This document shows, piece by piece, positions 8,730-17,335 of a DNA stretch of 64,000 nt (position 1 is the stretch's first letter; each line of letters begins with the position of its first letter). Origin of the DNA: Methylobacterium sp. FF17 (GTDB taxonomy: Bacteria > Pseudomonadota > Alphaproteobacteria > Rhizobiales > Beijerinckiaceae). The stretch covers positions 5,212,501-5,276,500 of the forward strand of contig NZ_CP107532.1 of NCBI RefSeq assembly GCF_025813715.1, in the 5' to 3' direction. A program made the translations under genes and the position numbers. The notes below the pieces were generated by a model that did no database searches, was not told the origin of the DNA, and saw only the letters and a program-made list of their open reading frames with translations.

Positions 8730-10406
8730 TCATGGCGTGTTCTTATGGTCTCGCTCGGCCTCCGCCCGGCTGGGCGATCCTCCGATGGGCGCGGCATGCC
8801 GGATGGGGAAGGGCTGCGACGCGGGTTCCAGGTCCGTCCGACGTGAAAGACCGCGTGTCACCGCCGCCGCCTGCGCCGTGTTCCGGATCCGCCGTGGCGC
8901 CGCGTAGTGCCGGACCTTGCGTGCGGCAATGGCGAAGAAGCCGGAGAGCAGGAGCATCGCCCCGTCGAACCACGCGAAAAGCGGGTCACCGCCGGATCGG
9001 CGGACGGGGTGGTCCGCCAGGACGATGAGGTCGGCTGCGACGACGGCGAGATAGAGGACGGAGACCAGCGCCAGGCCCTCGTACCAGGCGCGTCGGTGGG
9101 GGCGGACCAGGGGCATCAGCCCCACCGCGATCCAGGCACCGAAGAAGGCCTGGATCTCCCACTCCGCGCGGCCTGCGAGGTCGAGGGGCAGCAGGCGGTT
9201 GGCCAGGAAGTAGACCGCGACCGCGCCCGGCAGACCGACGACGGTGCCGATATTCAGGGCCTGGACGAGGCGCAAGCCGAATGAGGCCCGCTCTCCTGCA
9301 TTCGGCATCCGCGACACCGACCAGAGCACGAGTCCGCTCGCCACCATGGCACAGCCCATCAGGCCGGAGAGGAAGAACAGCACGCGCAGGACGGGGCCGG
9401 CGAAATGCGCCTCGTGCAGGCCGACGAGGGTCGCGAAGGTGCGGGTCGCTGGCCGCAGAGCGGTCGCGCTCATCCCCAGGATTGCCCCGGAGGTACCGTC
9501 GAAGGCGATCTGCGGGTGTTCGTGCGAGAGGCCGTGCGGTTCCTCGAACATCACGATCACCGTCGCGTGCGCGTCTTTCGGGTTCCGGATTGAGACCCGC
9601 TCCACGGCCTGGGGCATCGCGGCGATGCCCCGCAGCACGATGGGCCCGACAGGGGCGAGGGTGCCGGGCTGGCCGGAAGGCGGGCGAATCGGCACGACCT
9701 GTCCGCTCTCGGCGAACAGGGCCTGCGTGTCGCCCCGGTAGGCGGCCGTGACGCCCCAGGGCATGTAGGTCAGGCCGAGGATCGCGATCCCCGTATAGGT
9801 GATCATCAGGTGGAACGGCAGGGCGAGCACGCCGGTGACGTTGTGCGCGTCGAGCCAGCCGCGCTGGGCGGACCTGTCCCGCCGCAGCGTGAAGAAGTCC
9901 GCGAAGATGCGCCGGTGCGTGATGATGCCGGAGATCAGGGCGACGAGCATGATCATCGAGCAGATGCCCACGATCCAGCGGCCCCAGAGCGGGGCCATGT
10001 GCAGCTCGAAGTGGAATTGGTAGAGGAAGTCGCCCCCCTTGGTGTCGCGGACCTGCGCCGGCGCGCCGGTCTCCGGATCGAGGAGGACGTGGCCGGGTGG
10101 CAGGCCCGGGCGGTTGCGCCAGAATAATTCCACCACAGGCTTGTCGGGGCGTGGCGGCGTGATGAACCACGCCCGCGCCGCGCCGGCATGGATCTGCAGA
10201 TAGGCCACGCCGCGTTCGACCGAAGCGGCGATGGCCTCCGGCGCACGGGCTTCGCCGACCTTGAGTTCGGGCTGCATCCAGCGGGAGATGTCGGCCCGGT
10301 AATAGCTCGCCGTGCCGGTGACGAAGACGGCGAACAGCACCCAGCCGACGATCAGGCCGGACCAGGTGTGCAGCCAGGCCATCGATTGCCGGAGGCCGTC
10401 ACGCAT
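8730..10406 (-). CDS. PepSY-associated transmembrane protein (putative siderophore-linked reductase/transport helper)
   Basis: A 558-residue membrane protein of the PepSY_TM (PiuB-like) family. It opens with MAWLHTWSGLIVGWVLFAVF, the usual first helix, then has a periplasmic PepSY stretch, a second helix near GICSMIMLVALISGIITHRR, LPFHLMITYTGIAILGL, and four or five more C-terminal helices, about eight in all. Members often lie next to TonB receptors and are proposed to reduce ferric siderophores or assist uptake. The ATG at 10404-10406 has GGGGGG seven bases upstream. The gene follows the TonB receptor by about 100 bases on the same strand and precedes the synthetases, so uptake and synthesis genes interleave. 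The exact reaction is not established. Confidence 0.82.
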   Translation of the reverse strand: MRDGLRQSMAWLHTWSGLIVGWVLFAVFVTGTASYYRADISRWMQPELKVGEARAPEAIAASVERGVAYLQIHAGAARAWFITPPRPDKPVVELFWRNRPGLPPGHVLLDPETGAPAQVRDTKGGDFLYQFHFELHMAPLWGRWIVGICSMIMLVALISGIITHRRIFADFFTLRRDRSAQRGWLDAHNVTGVLALPFHLMITYTGIAILGLTYMPWGVTAAYRGDTQALFAESGQVVPIRPPSGQPGTLAPVGPIVLRGIAAMPQAVERVSIRNPKDAHATVIVMFEEPHGLSHEHPQIAFDGTSGAILGMSATALRPATRTFATLVGLHEAHFAGPVLRVLFFLSGLMGCAMVASGLVLWSVSRMPNAGERASFGLRLVQALNIGTVVGLPGAVAVYFLANRLLPLDLAGRAEWEIQAFFGAWIAVGLMPLVRPHRRAWYEGLALVSVLYLAVVAADLIVLADHPVRRSGGDPLFAWFDGAMLLLSGFFAIAARKVRHYAAPRRIRNTAQAAAVTRGLSRRTDLEPASQPFPIRHAAPIGGSPSRAEAERDHKNTP

Positions 10407-10507
10407 GGTCCGGCCCCCCAAGATGCGGCCGCGCGCCCGGGCGGAACCCGGACGCGCAAGCCTCGAGGGGTAAAAGGGCGTCCGCCCGGGTGCGCCTCGC
10501 CATTCGG

Positions 10508-13075
10508 CTAGAAATCGACCGAGGCGGACAGGATGAAGGTCCGGGGGGCGCCCACCGCGAGGAAGCCGCGTGCGGCGGAGGCCCAGTAGGAATCGTCCAG
10601 CAGGTTCTCCACGATGGCGCGCAGCACCACGGGTTTGCCGGTAGGGCCTTCGAAGGTGTAGCGCAGGCCCGCGTCGAAGCGCGTCCAGTCCGGGACCGAC
10701 TGGGTGTTGGCCTGGTTGTAGAACATGCTGCTCGTGTAGATGGCGCGCCCGGTGACGGTCAGGCCCGGTGCCAGCCACGGGGGCAGATCGTATTCCCCGT
10801 AGAGGTTGAAGGCGGTGTCGGGCACGCCCGGCGCTGCATTCCCGTTGAAGGTGCCGCCCACCGTGCTGACGAGCTTGGCATCCATGAAGGTGACGCCGCC
10901 GAGGAGCCGCACGCCCGCGAAGGGCTCGCCGAACACGTTGAGCTCGATGCCGCGATTGCGCTGCAGGCCGCTGACCGAGAACCGCCGGGTGCCGGGATCC
11001 GTGAAGGCGCTCGGCTGCTCGATCTGGAACAGGGCGGCCGTGACCGAGACGGTGCCGAAATCGTACTTGGCGCCGACCTCCTTCTGCCTGGTCACGTAGG
11101 GGGCGAACACCTCGTTGGCGTTGACCGCGGCAACCGGTGCGGACGGCGCCGCATCCAGGGACTCGATGTAGTTCCCGTAGAACGCGAGGTTCTCGAAGGG
11201 CCGGACCACCAGGGCGATGGCGGGGCTGAACCGGCTCTCGCTGTAGGTCGACGCCCGGTTGCCCTGCGTCGCACCGGGAAGCGTCACGTAGCTGTTGAGG
11301 TCGATGTCCTGGAACCGCCCGCCGAGCGTCAGCATGAAGCGGTCCTCGGCCAGGGACAGGGTGTCGGCGATCGCCACGCTGCTGGCATAGAGCTCGGAGA
11401 ACAGGGGCTGGTTGGTGGAGCGCGGGAGGGTGGTCGTGGCCACCGAACTGAAGGGCAGGTTGATCGGATTGTAGATGTTGGTGGTGAACACCGGCAGGGT
11501 CAGCGCCCGGAAGCCGCGCGAGTAGTTCTTGTTCACCGCCTCGACCGCCGAGACGGTGAATTGATGCCCCAGGAACCCGGTCTGGAACTTGGAGCGGAGA
11601 CCCACCTCGCCGCTGAAGCCTTCGAGTTCCAGGGGTTGGACGGCGAGTGTGTTCTGCGCGGTGCCCGTGGAGCTCGTGACCCGGTAGGTCGAGGTCAGGA
11701 AGTCCTCGTTGTAGCGGCTCAGACCACCGGCGGCGTAGAGCGTCGTCTCCGGCAGCACGTCGTACTCGACCCGGCCGGCGGCCATGTTGTAGCTGCTGTC
11801 GTTGAATTCGAACGGGCTCGCCGTGTTGCGGCGATTGTTCGGGGCACGGGGTACGGCGATGGTGGGGGCGACCGCGTTGAAGAGCGAGGTCGGGGCCGTG
11901 ACGTTCTGCGTGGAATGGTTCAGGTCGACCGAGGCGCGGAAGCGGTCGCCGCGATAATCGAGGCCGAGGGCCGCCACGCCGACCTCGATGGCGTTCTTGT
12001 CCAGCGGCGTGTCGCCGTTACGGTAGGCGCCGTTGAAGCGCACGCCCCATTCCTTGAACGTACCGAAGCGGCGGCCGAAATCGAGATGCGTCCCGATCTG
12101 GGCCGCGCTGTAATAGGTCGTCGTCACCCGCGTGAGCGGCTCGTCGAAGGCCCGCTTGGGGACGAGGTTGATCGTGCCGCCGGCGCGTCCCGTGCCCCCG
12201 CTCAGGAGCGCGGTCGGGCCGAGCAGCACCTCGACGCGCTCCAGGCCCTCCGTGAAGCTGCGGCGCGGGTTGGCGAGGTAGAACAGGCCGTCGAAGGCGG
12301 TGTCGAGGTTGGTCACCGAGAAGCCGCGGATGAAGTACGAATCGCGCTCGCTGTAGGGCGGGGCGTCGTTGCGCACGGACGGGTTGTTCTGGATGACGTC
12401 GGCGACGGAGCGCGCCTGCTGATCGCTGATCAGCTTCTCGGTGTAGCCCGTCACGTTGAACGGCGTCTTCAGGATGGAGCGGTTGCCGAGTGCGCCGACC
12501 CTGGCCCCCGTCGCTACCTGTCCGCCGACATAGGGAACGGGCGGCTGGCCCACCGTGCCGGTCTGGGGCGGCTGGCCCGAGGTCGTGCTACCGCCCTGCC
12601 CCGCGACGTGCAGCTCGTCCAGCGCCACCGCATTGGCGGGCTGGCCGCTGAGCTGGACGTAGCGCGGATTCACCAACGTGATGGTGGAGGGGCCGACCGC
12701 GCGGAAGGTCAGGCCGGTGCCATCGAGGATCCGGCTCAGGGCGTCGAGGGGCTGGAACGCACCCTCCACGCCCTTGGTCGTCAGCCGCTCCGTCAGTTCG
12801 GTCGCGTAGACGAGCTTCACCTTCGCTTGGTCGGTGAAGGCGACCAGCGCCGTCTCCAGCGGTCCTTTCGGGATGGACAGGGATACGTCCTCGGCGTCCG
12901 ACGAACCCGGTGCGAGGGCGACGATCCCGGCCACGCCGTCCTTGTCGTGCTGCGTACGCCGGCGATCCAGGTCCTCCGCGGAGGCCTGCACCATCACCAG
13001 CATCGACGCGCCGGCAAGGCCTAACCCCGCCAGCCGTTCACCTGCGAACCCACGCTCCCGCGTCACCATCATCAC
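10508..13075 (-). CDS. TonB-dependent siderophore receptor with STN signalling domain
   Basis: An 855-residue outer-membrane transducer. After a signal segment (AGLGLAGASMLVMVQASAED) comes an STN domain at about residues 55-125 (SIPKGPLETALVAFTDQA), a variable linker, the plug near NTPFNVTGYT-like sequence and VADVIQNNPSVRND, then a 22-strand barrel ending in phenylalanine (SVDF). The STN domain marks a FecA/FpvA-type receptor that signals occupancy to the FecR protein upstream. The start is GTG at 13073-13075 or one of the next two ATGs; AGAGG lies eight bases before the GTG. It should import the metallophore made by the downstream genes. The recalled methylolanthanin locus names such a receptor mluA; the cargo metal cannot be told from sequence. 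Confidence 0.9.
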   Translation of the reverse strand: MMMVTRERGFAGERLAGLGLAGASMLVMVQASAEDLDRRRTQHDKDGVAGIVALAPGSSDAEDVSLSIPKGPLETALVAFTDQAKVKLVYATELTERLTTKGVEGAFQPLDALSRILDGTGLTFRAVGPSTITLVNPRYVQLSGQPANAVALDELHVAGQGGSTTSGQPPQTGTVGQPPVPYVGGQVATGARVGALGNRSILKTPFNVTGYTEKLISDQQARSVADVIQNNPSVRNDAPPYSERDSYFIRGFSVTNLDTAFDGLFYLANPRRSFTEGLERVEVLLGPTALLSGGTGRAGGTINLVPKRAFDEPLTRVTTTYYSAAQIGTHLDFGRRFGTFKEWGVRFNGAYRNGDTPLDKNAIEVGVAALGLDYRGDRFRASVDLNHSTQNVTAPTSLFNAVAPTIAVPRAPNNRRNTASPFEFNDSSYNMAAGRVEYDVLPETTLYAAGGLSRYNEDFLTSTYRVTSSTGTAQNTLAVQPLELEGFSGEVGLRSKFQTGFLGHQFTVSAVEAVNKNYSRGFRALTLPVFTTNIYNPINLPFSSVATTTLPRSTNQPLFSELYASSVAIADTLSLAEDRFMLTLGGRFQDIDLNSYVTLPGATQGNRASTYSESRFSPAIALVVRPFENLAFYGNYIESLDAAPSAPVAAVNANEVFAPYVTRQKEVGAKYDFGTVSVTAALFQIEQPSAFTDPGTRRFSVSGLQRNRGIELNVFGEPFAGVRLLGGVTFMDAKLVSTVGGTFNGNAAPGVPDTAFNLYGEYDLPPWLAPGLTVTGRAIYTSSMFYNQANTQSVPDWTRFDAGLRYTFEGPTGKPVVLRAIVENLLDDSYWASAARGFLAVGAPRTFILSASVDF

Positions 13076-13191
13076 GCCCCGTGCCTCTGTCGGACGGGGC
13101 GGCGCGTTCCGCGCGCACCTGCCCCTCGGGGATTGAGATCAACGGGGGAGCTTCCTCCTGACCTCCGACCGCACGATTTCACGAATTTTTT

Positions 13192-14136
13192 TCAAAGGGG
13201 CGATCCGACCAGGACGAGCAGCGGGGTCAGGCGCGTGATGCGCACCCGCATCGTCGCGGCCAGCACGTCCAGGGCGTCGTCCGTGTTGAGCGGGTCGAAG
13301 GCCCCCGTAACACGCCGCTCGCCGGCTCCGGCATCGAGCAGGACGATCCGTCCATGGCGGTAGCGCGACAATTCCATGAGGACGGTCGACAGACGTTCGC
13401 CGGAGAAGACGAGGCGGCCCTCCCGCCACGCCACCGCCCGGTTCACGTCCGCCCGAACGACTGAGAGGGAGGCGCCGTCCTCGCGGCGCGCCGCCTCCCC
13501 CGCCGAGACTCGCACGGGCTCGCCGGAGGCCGTGACATCGACGCGTCCCTCGGCGACGCTCACGGGGTTCTCGAGGCCGTCGGCGCGCACGTTGAAGCGT
13601 GTGCCGACCGCCCGGATGCTCAACCCCGGTCCGCGCACGACGAACGGGCGCCCGGGATCCCGGGCGACATCGAAGAACGCTTCGCCCCGCAGGAGGTCGA
13701 TGCCCCGTTCCGTCGCGGTGAAGCGAAGGGCGACGGCGGTGTCGGTGTTGAGGTCGATGCGGCTTCCATCCGCCAGGGTCGCGTGCGTGATGGTGCCGAC
13801 ACCGCTCCAGTGGTCGGACCGGAGCCGGTCGATGAGGCCGAGCTGGTAGGCCAGCGCCACGCCGAGGATGAGCGCAGCGCCGATCCCGGCCAGCCCCTTG
13901 GGTGCCCGGCGTCTCTGGCGGGGGTCGGGCACATGCCCCAGCCTGCGCCAGAGGTCCTCCATCTCCGCATGCGCCTCGGCATGGGCCGGCTCGGCCGCGC
14001 GCCAGACCTCGAAATCGGCCCGGTCCTTCTCGGTCGCGTCGGGTGAGGCGAGGCGCGCCACCCAGCCCGCGGCCGCCTCATGGATCGGATCCTCGCCGTC
14101 CCCATCCGGGGTCTCGGTCTCGTCGCGCGCGCCCAC
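13192..14136 (-). CDS. FecR-type anti-sigma/transmembrane sensor
   Basis: About 314 residues: an N-terminal cytoplasmic DUF4880 segment (DFEVWRAAEPAHAEAH), one membrane helix (GIGAALILGVALAYQLGLI), a periplasmic FecR domain (ATLADGSRIDLNTDTAVAL, then GIDLLRGEAFFDV and IRAVGTRFNV), and a C-terminal STN-contacting domain ending in LLVLVGSPL. It would receive the signal from the receptor's STN domain and control the sigma factor. I chose GTG at 14134-14136 because GGAGGA sits nine bases upstream; another GTG at 14158-14160 is in frame but has no ribosome site near it. It lies between the sigma factor and receptor genes in the classic fecI-fecR-fecA order. Confidence 0.88.
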   Translation of the reverse strand: MGARDETETPDGDGEDPIHEAAAGWVARLASPDATEKDRADFEVWRAAEPAHAEAHAEMEDLWRRLGHVPDPRQRRRAPKGLAGIGAALILGVALAYQLGLIDRLRSDHWSGVGTITHATLADGSRIDLNTDTAVALRFTATERGIDLLRGEAFFDVARDPGRPFVVRGPGLSIRAVGTRFNVRADGLENPVSVAEGRVDVTASGEPVRVSAGEAARREDGASLSVVRADVNRAVAWREGRLVFSGERLSTVLMELSRYRHGRIVLLDAGAGERRVTGAFDPLNTDDALDVLAATMRVRITRLTPLLVLVGSPL

Positions 14137-14234
14137 AGCGTTCTGTCCTCCGGAGCTCACGCGGGTCCGGACGGCCCGGCACTGCTCCCCCTACACTGGG
14201 ATCAACGAGACGCCCGGCTCCTGACGTTGCGTCC

Positions 14235-14744
14235 TCATAGGAGATCGCGGCAGCGGTGGCGACAATGCAGCAGCGCCTTGATGAGATGCTTCTCGACCAT
14301 GTTGCGGCTGATACCCAGGCGTATGGCGGCCTCACCGTTGGAGAGGCTCTCGAAGCGCACGAGGAGGAATACCTCGCGGCAGCGCGCCGGCAGGGTATCG
14401 ATGGCCGCCGCCAGGCGCCGGAGTTCCTGACGCGCGATCGCCTGCCGTTCCGGCAAGGCATATCCGTCGACGATCTCCGCCAGCTCAGGGCCGCCCACGG
14501 GCTGGAACAGCCGATCCTCGAGGCGCTGCCGATTGCGCATCCGCAGGGCGACGTTGTTGGCGACCTGGAAGAGGAAGGCGGAGGGCTGCTCGATCCGCGT
14601 GCGCGACAGGGCCGCGAGCATGCGCAGATAGGTCTCCTGATGGGCATCGGCGGCATCCGCAGAATTGCCCAGCAGCCGCAGCAGGAAACGCTGCAACTTC
14701 ACGCCCTCGCGGCGATGCAGCGCCTCGATCGATACTGGCTGCAT
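14235..14744 (-). CDS. FecI-type ECF RNA polymerase sigma factor
   Basis: A 169-residue ECF sigma factor of the iron-starvation group. Region 2 is visible as LLRLLGNSADAADAHQETYL and FQVANNVALRMRNR; region 4 as LPARCREVFLLVRFESLSNG with GISRNMVEKHLIKALLHCR, the FecI-like recognition helix. The ATG at 14742-14744 has TTGGAG eight bases upstream and is better than the GTG six codons earlier. It should direct polymerase to the receptor and perhaps the biosynthetic genes when ligand-loaded receptor signals through FecR. It is the first gene of the 14-kb minus-strand block, so metallophore feedback could turn on the whole locus. Confidence 0.9.
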   Translation of the reverse strand: MQPVSIEALHRREGVKLQRFLLRLLGNSADAADAHQETYLRMLAALSRTRIEQPSAFLFQVANNVALRMRNRQRLEDRLFQPVGGPELAEIVDGYALPERQAIARQELRRLAAAIDTLPARCREVFLLVRFESLSNGEAAIRLGISRNMVEKHLIKALLHCRHRCRDLL

Positions 14745-15196
14745 GAGACCGGCTCCAATCACCTCTGGATCATCCCGCTACGACGTCGTCGCGTCGGACC
14801 CGAGAAGACGGAATACCGGAACATTAAGCAAGTGTTTCAATACCTTATATGACTTCTAAACAGATGGGACACCTTCGTTCCAAGTCTTTGTGTTCCTGCT
14901 GGAAACACAGGCCCGGTCCTTCCTTGGCCCGGACCTCTACCCTGTCCCGGGGGTTCGTGAAGACCACCCTGTGTTGCGCTGCAGGCACAGAATCGCGGTG
15001 GTTCCTGCCGGGTAGGGGCGTGCAGGGCGCGTTCCGAGGGATTCCCTCATCCCGCGCCGCGCCGTCGATCCGCGTGCGGGATGACGGGGATTGCGGGGCG
15101 CCAATCAACCGATGCCGGGGCATTCCGCTAGGCGCGGTGAGATCGTTCGGTGCGTCGATGGGTGTCCCGGCGCGAAAGCCGGACCTTGGAGGCTGA
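14745..15196. other. non-coding gap upstream of the sigma factor gene; half ICE-like motif
   Basis: The 450 bases between the sigma factor gene and the LysR gene contain no convincing reading frame. Its first 120 bases are AT-rich and are the probable promoter of the sigma factor gene. TTCTAAA at about 14853-14859 on the plus strand equals half of the Irr ICE-box consensus (TTTAGAA-N-TTCTAAA) of Rhizobiales, but the other half is missing. The rest is featureless GC-rich sequence. Confidence 0.35.
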
Positions 15197-16105
15197 TCAG
15201 TTGGCCCAGGGGGCCGAGGACAGCACCTCGGCCAGATAGGTGATCAGCGCCGTGACACGGGCCGGACGAAGGTCGCCCGGCGGCATGACGAGGTGAAGGG
15301 CGATCGGAGGCAACGACCAGGTCGGCAGAACCCGCTCCAGACGACCCGTTCTGAGGTCGTCCCAGATCATGAAGTCCGGCTGCACCGCGAGACCGAGCCC
15401 CGCCCGCAAAGCAGGGGCCAGCGCCTCCGCGTTGTTGGCTCGGATGGGTCCCTTTGGAACGACCGATGCTTCGACCCCCTCCCCGTCCGTGAACCGCCAG
15501 CGATCGGGCGTCGGCAGATAGGCGTAGCCGAGGCAGGCGTGCCGAACGAGGTCGTCGGGATGCTCCGGCCGGCCGTGCCGCTCCAGGTAGCTCGGCGTCG
15601 CCACGAGGGAACGGCGGACGGCGCAGAGCTTGCGGGCTCGCAGCGAGGAATCCGGCAACGCGGCGATACGCAGACCGACGTCGAACCCGCCGCCGATGAG
15701 ATCGATCACGGCGTCGCTCAGGTGCAGATCGACGGACACGGCAGGGTGCCGGGTCAGGAAGTCCGGCAATTGCGGCGCGACGTGAAGTAGGCCGAACGAC
15801 ATCGGAGCGGCAAGCCGCACCAGTCCGCGCGGCTCGGAGGCGCCGGCGGAGGCTTCCGCTTCCGCCGCTTCCCCCTCTGAGAGGATGCGTGCGGCGCCGT
15901 CCTTGGCCGCCTGCCCTGCCTCGGTCAGCGAGAGCTTGCGCGAGGTCCGATGAAACAGGCGCGCGCCGATACGGGATTCCAGGCGGCTCACCGCCTTCGA
16001 AACCGTCGCCTTCGACAACCCGAGTTCGGATGCGGTCCGGCCGAAGGAACCGGTTTCCACGACCTTGGCGAAGATGGCCCAAGCCTCAAAATCGGGCAGC
16101 CGCAT
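15197..16105 (-). CDS. LysR-family transcriptional regulator, divergent from pirin
   Basis: A 302-residue LysR protein. The helix-turn-helix is at residues 1-60 ([40 protein letters not shown]), followed by the substrate-binding domain (CrgA/AaeR-like subgroup, with [19 protein letters not shown]). The ATG at 16103-16105 has GGAAG five bases upstream; a longer in-frame start would extend over the operator. It is transcribed away from the pirin gene, a common arrangement for this subgroup, and a perfect inverted repeat lies 12 bases before its start codon, suggesting it controls both itself and pirin. The inducer is not known. Confidence 0.88.
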   Translation of the reverse strand: MRLPDFEAWAIFAKVVETGSFGRTASELGLSKATVSKAVSRLESRIGARLFHRTSRKLSLTEAGQAAKDGAARILSEGEAAEAEASAGASEPRGLVRLAAPMSFGLLHVAPQLPDFLTRHPAVSVDLHLSDAVIDLIGGGFDVGLRIAALPDSSLRARKLCAVRRSLVATPSYLERHGRPEHPDDLVRHACLGYAYLPTPDRWRFTDGEGVEASVVPKGPIRANNAEALAPALRAGLGLAVQPDFMIWDDLRTGRLERVLPTWSLPPIALHLVMPPGDLRPARVTALITYLAEVLSSAPWAN

Positions 16106-16116
16106 GGTAACTTCCG

Positions 16117-16140
16117 GAAACGATGGGTTTCCATCGTTTC
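16117..16140. promoter_or_regulatory. perfect inverted repeat, probable LysR operator
   Basis: GAAACGATGG and its exact complement CCATCGTTTC are separated by GTTT, giving a 24-base palindrome in the 122-base divergent region between the LysR and pirin genes. It touches the LysR ribosome site (CTTCC at 16111-16115 on the plus strand). Position and symmetry fit an autoregulated LysR operator; binding is inferred. Confidence 0.6.
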
Positions 16141-16227
16141 TGTTTCGCGCCCGTTTTGCAAGGCGCATAAGGTTCGTATCGTGACCGACAACGGACCTCG
16201 TCGGATCGAACGGGAGAGGGATGGACC

Positions 16228-17166
16228 ATGAGTTGGCATAGCGCGGACGACCCGATTCCGGGCGACCACTTCACCTGCGACGCGATCAAGACCCTGATCG
16301 TGCCCCGCTCGCGGGATCTCGGCTCCTTCGCGGTACGGCGGGCCCTGCCGTCCACCGAGTGCCGCATGGTCGGTCCCTTCGTCTTCTTCGATCAGATGGG
16401 CCCGTCCGAGTTCCTGCTCGGTCAGGGCATGGACGTGCGGCCCCATCCGCATATCGGCCTGTCGACCGTGACCTATCTGTTCGACGGCGAGATCATGCAC
16501 CGGGACAGCCTGGGCACTGAGCTTCCGATCCGTCCGGGCGAACTGAACTGGATGACTGCCGGGCGTGGGATCACCCATTCCGAGCGCACCGGCGCCAGCG
16601 TGCGGCAGACGGGCTCGAACCTGTTCGGGATTCAGGCGTGGGTCGCCCTGAGCGCGAAGGACGAGGAATGCGCACCCACCTTCGAGCATTACGAGGCCGC
16701 GGCATTGCCGACCCTCACGGGTGAGGGCAAGACCGTCCGTCTCATCGCCGGCGAGGCTTTCGGCGCCCGGTCGCCGGTGCGGACGTCGAGCCCGATGGTC
16801 TATGCCGACGTGTCGCTGGATGCCGGGGCGGTACTGCCCCTCGACCCGACCTACGACGAGCGCGCGATCTACACCGTGTCCGGTGCCATCGAGATCGCGG
16901 GTGATGGGTTCGGCCCCGGCCAGCTCCTCGTCTTCCGGCCGGGGGACCGGATCAGCGTTCGGGCGACGCAGGCCGCCCGCTTCATGGTGCTGGGCGGCGA
17001 GCCCATGGACGGTCCGCGCCATCTCTGGTGGAACTTCGTCTCTTCGCGTCCCGAGCGGATCGAGCAGGCCAAGGAAGACTGGCGCCAGGCCCGCTTCGAC
17101 ACCGTGCCGGGCGAGTCCGAGTTCATTCCCCTGCCGGACTCTCCGCCGCCCGTCCGCTATCCCTGA
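16228..17166 (+). CDS. pirin family protein
   Basis: A 312-residue bicupin of the pirin family. The N-terminal cupin has the metal-binding histidines in [17 protein letters not shown] and GRGITHSER; the C-terminal pirin domain includes [15 protein letters not shown] and [10 protein letters not shown]. Bacterial pirins are cytoplasmic iron-binding proteins, some with quercetinase or redox-sensing activity; the substrate of this one cannot be read. The ATG at 16228-16230 follows GGGAGAGGG by seven bases. The divergent LysR gene and the palindrome between them suggest it is the regulated target, as in oxidative- or aromatic-stress responses. Confidence 0.88.
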   Translation: MSWHSADDPIPGDHFTCDAIKTLIVPRSRDLGSFAVRRALPSTECRMVGPFVFFDQMGPSEFLLGQGMDVRPHPHIGLSTVTYLFDGEIMHRDSLGTELPIRPGELNWMTAGRGITHSERTGASVRQTGSNLFGIQAWVALSAKDEECAPTFEHYEAAALPTLTGEGKTVRLIAGEAFGARSPVRTSSPMVYADVSLDAGAVLPLDPTYDERAIYTVSGAIEIAGDGFGPGQLLVFRPGDRISVRATQAARFMVLGGEPMDGPRHLWWNFVSSRPERIEQAKEDWRQARFDTVPGESEFIPLPDSPPPVRYP

Positions 17167-17335
17167 TTCGAGCCCGGAGGCGGCTGCCCGCCGGTCGCCT
17201 TCGTCGAGAGGAACCGATGAGATGCGAGATCTCGATGGTCCCGCATCCCGCGTCACACACGGGCATGCCGAGCCCTTCGGAGCCCCCGCCGTCGGTGCGG
17301 GGAGCCGGGCCTCGTCGGAAGGATAGGGAAACGTC

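Noticed and set aside
10400..10510. Cobalamin riboswitch before a TonB receptor or PepSY gene
   Set aside because: The gaps here are too short and no B12-box sequence is visible; FecI/FecR control is the evident mechanism.
10490..13024. A long open frame (844 codons) on the plus strand opposite the TonB receptor gene
   Set aside because: It is the antisense shadow of a GC-rich gene: repetitive in G, R, E and V, no recognisable domain, and the minus-strand frame is a clear receptor.
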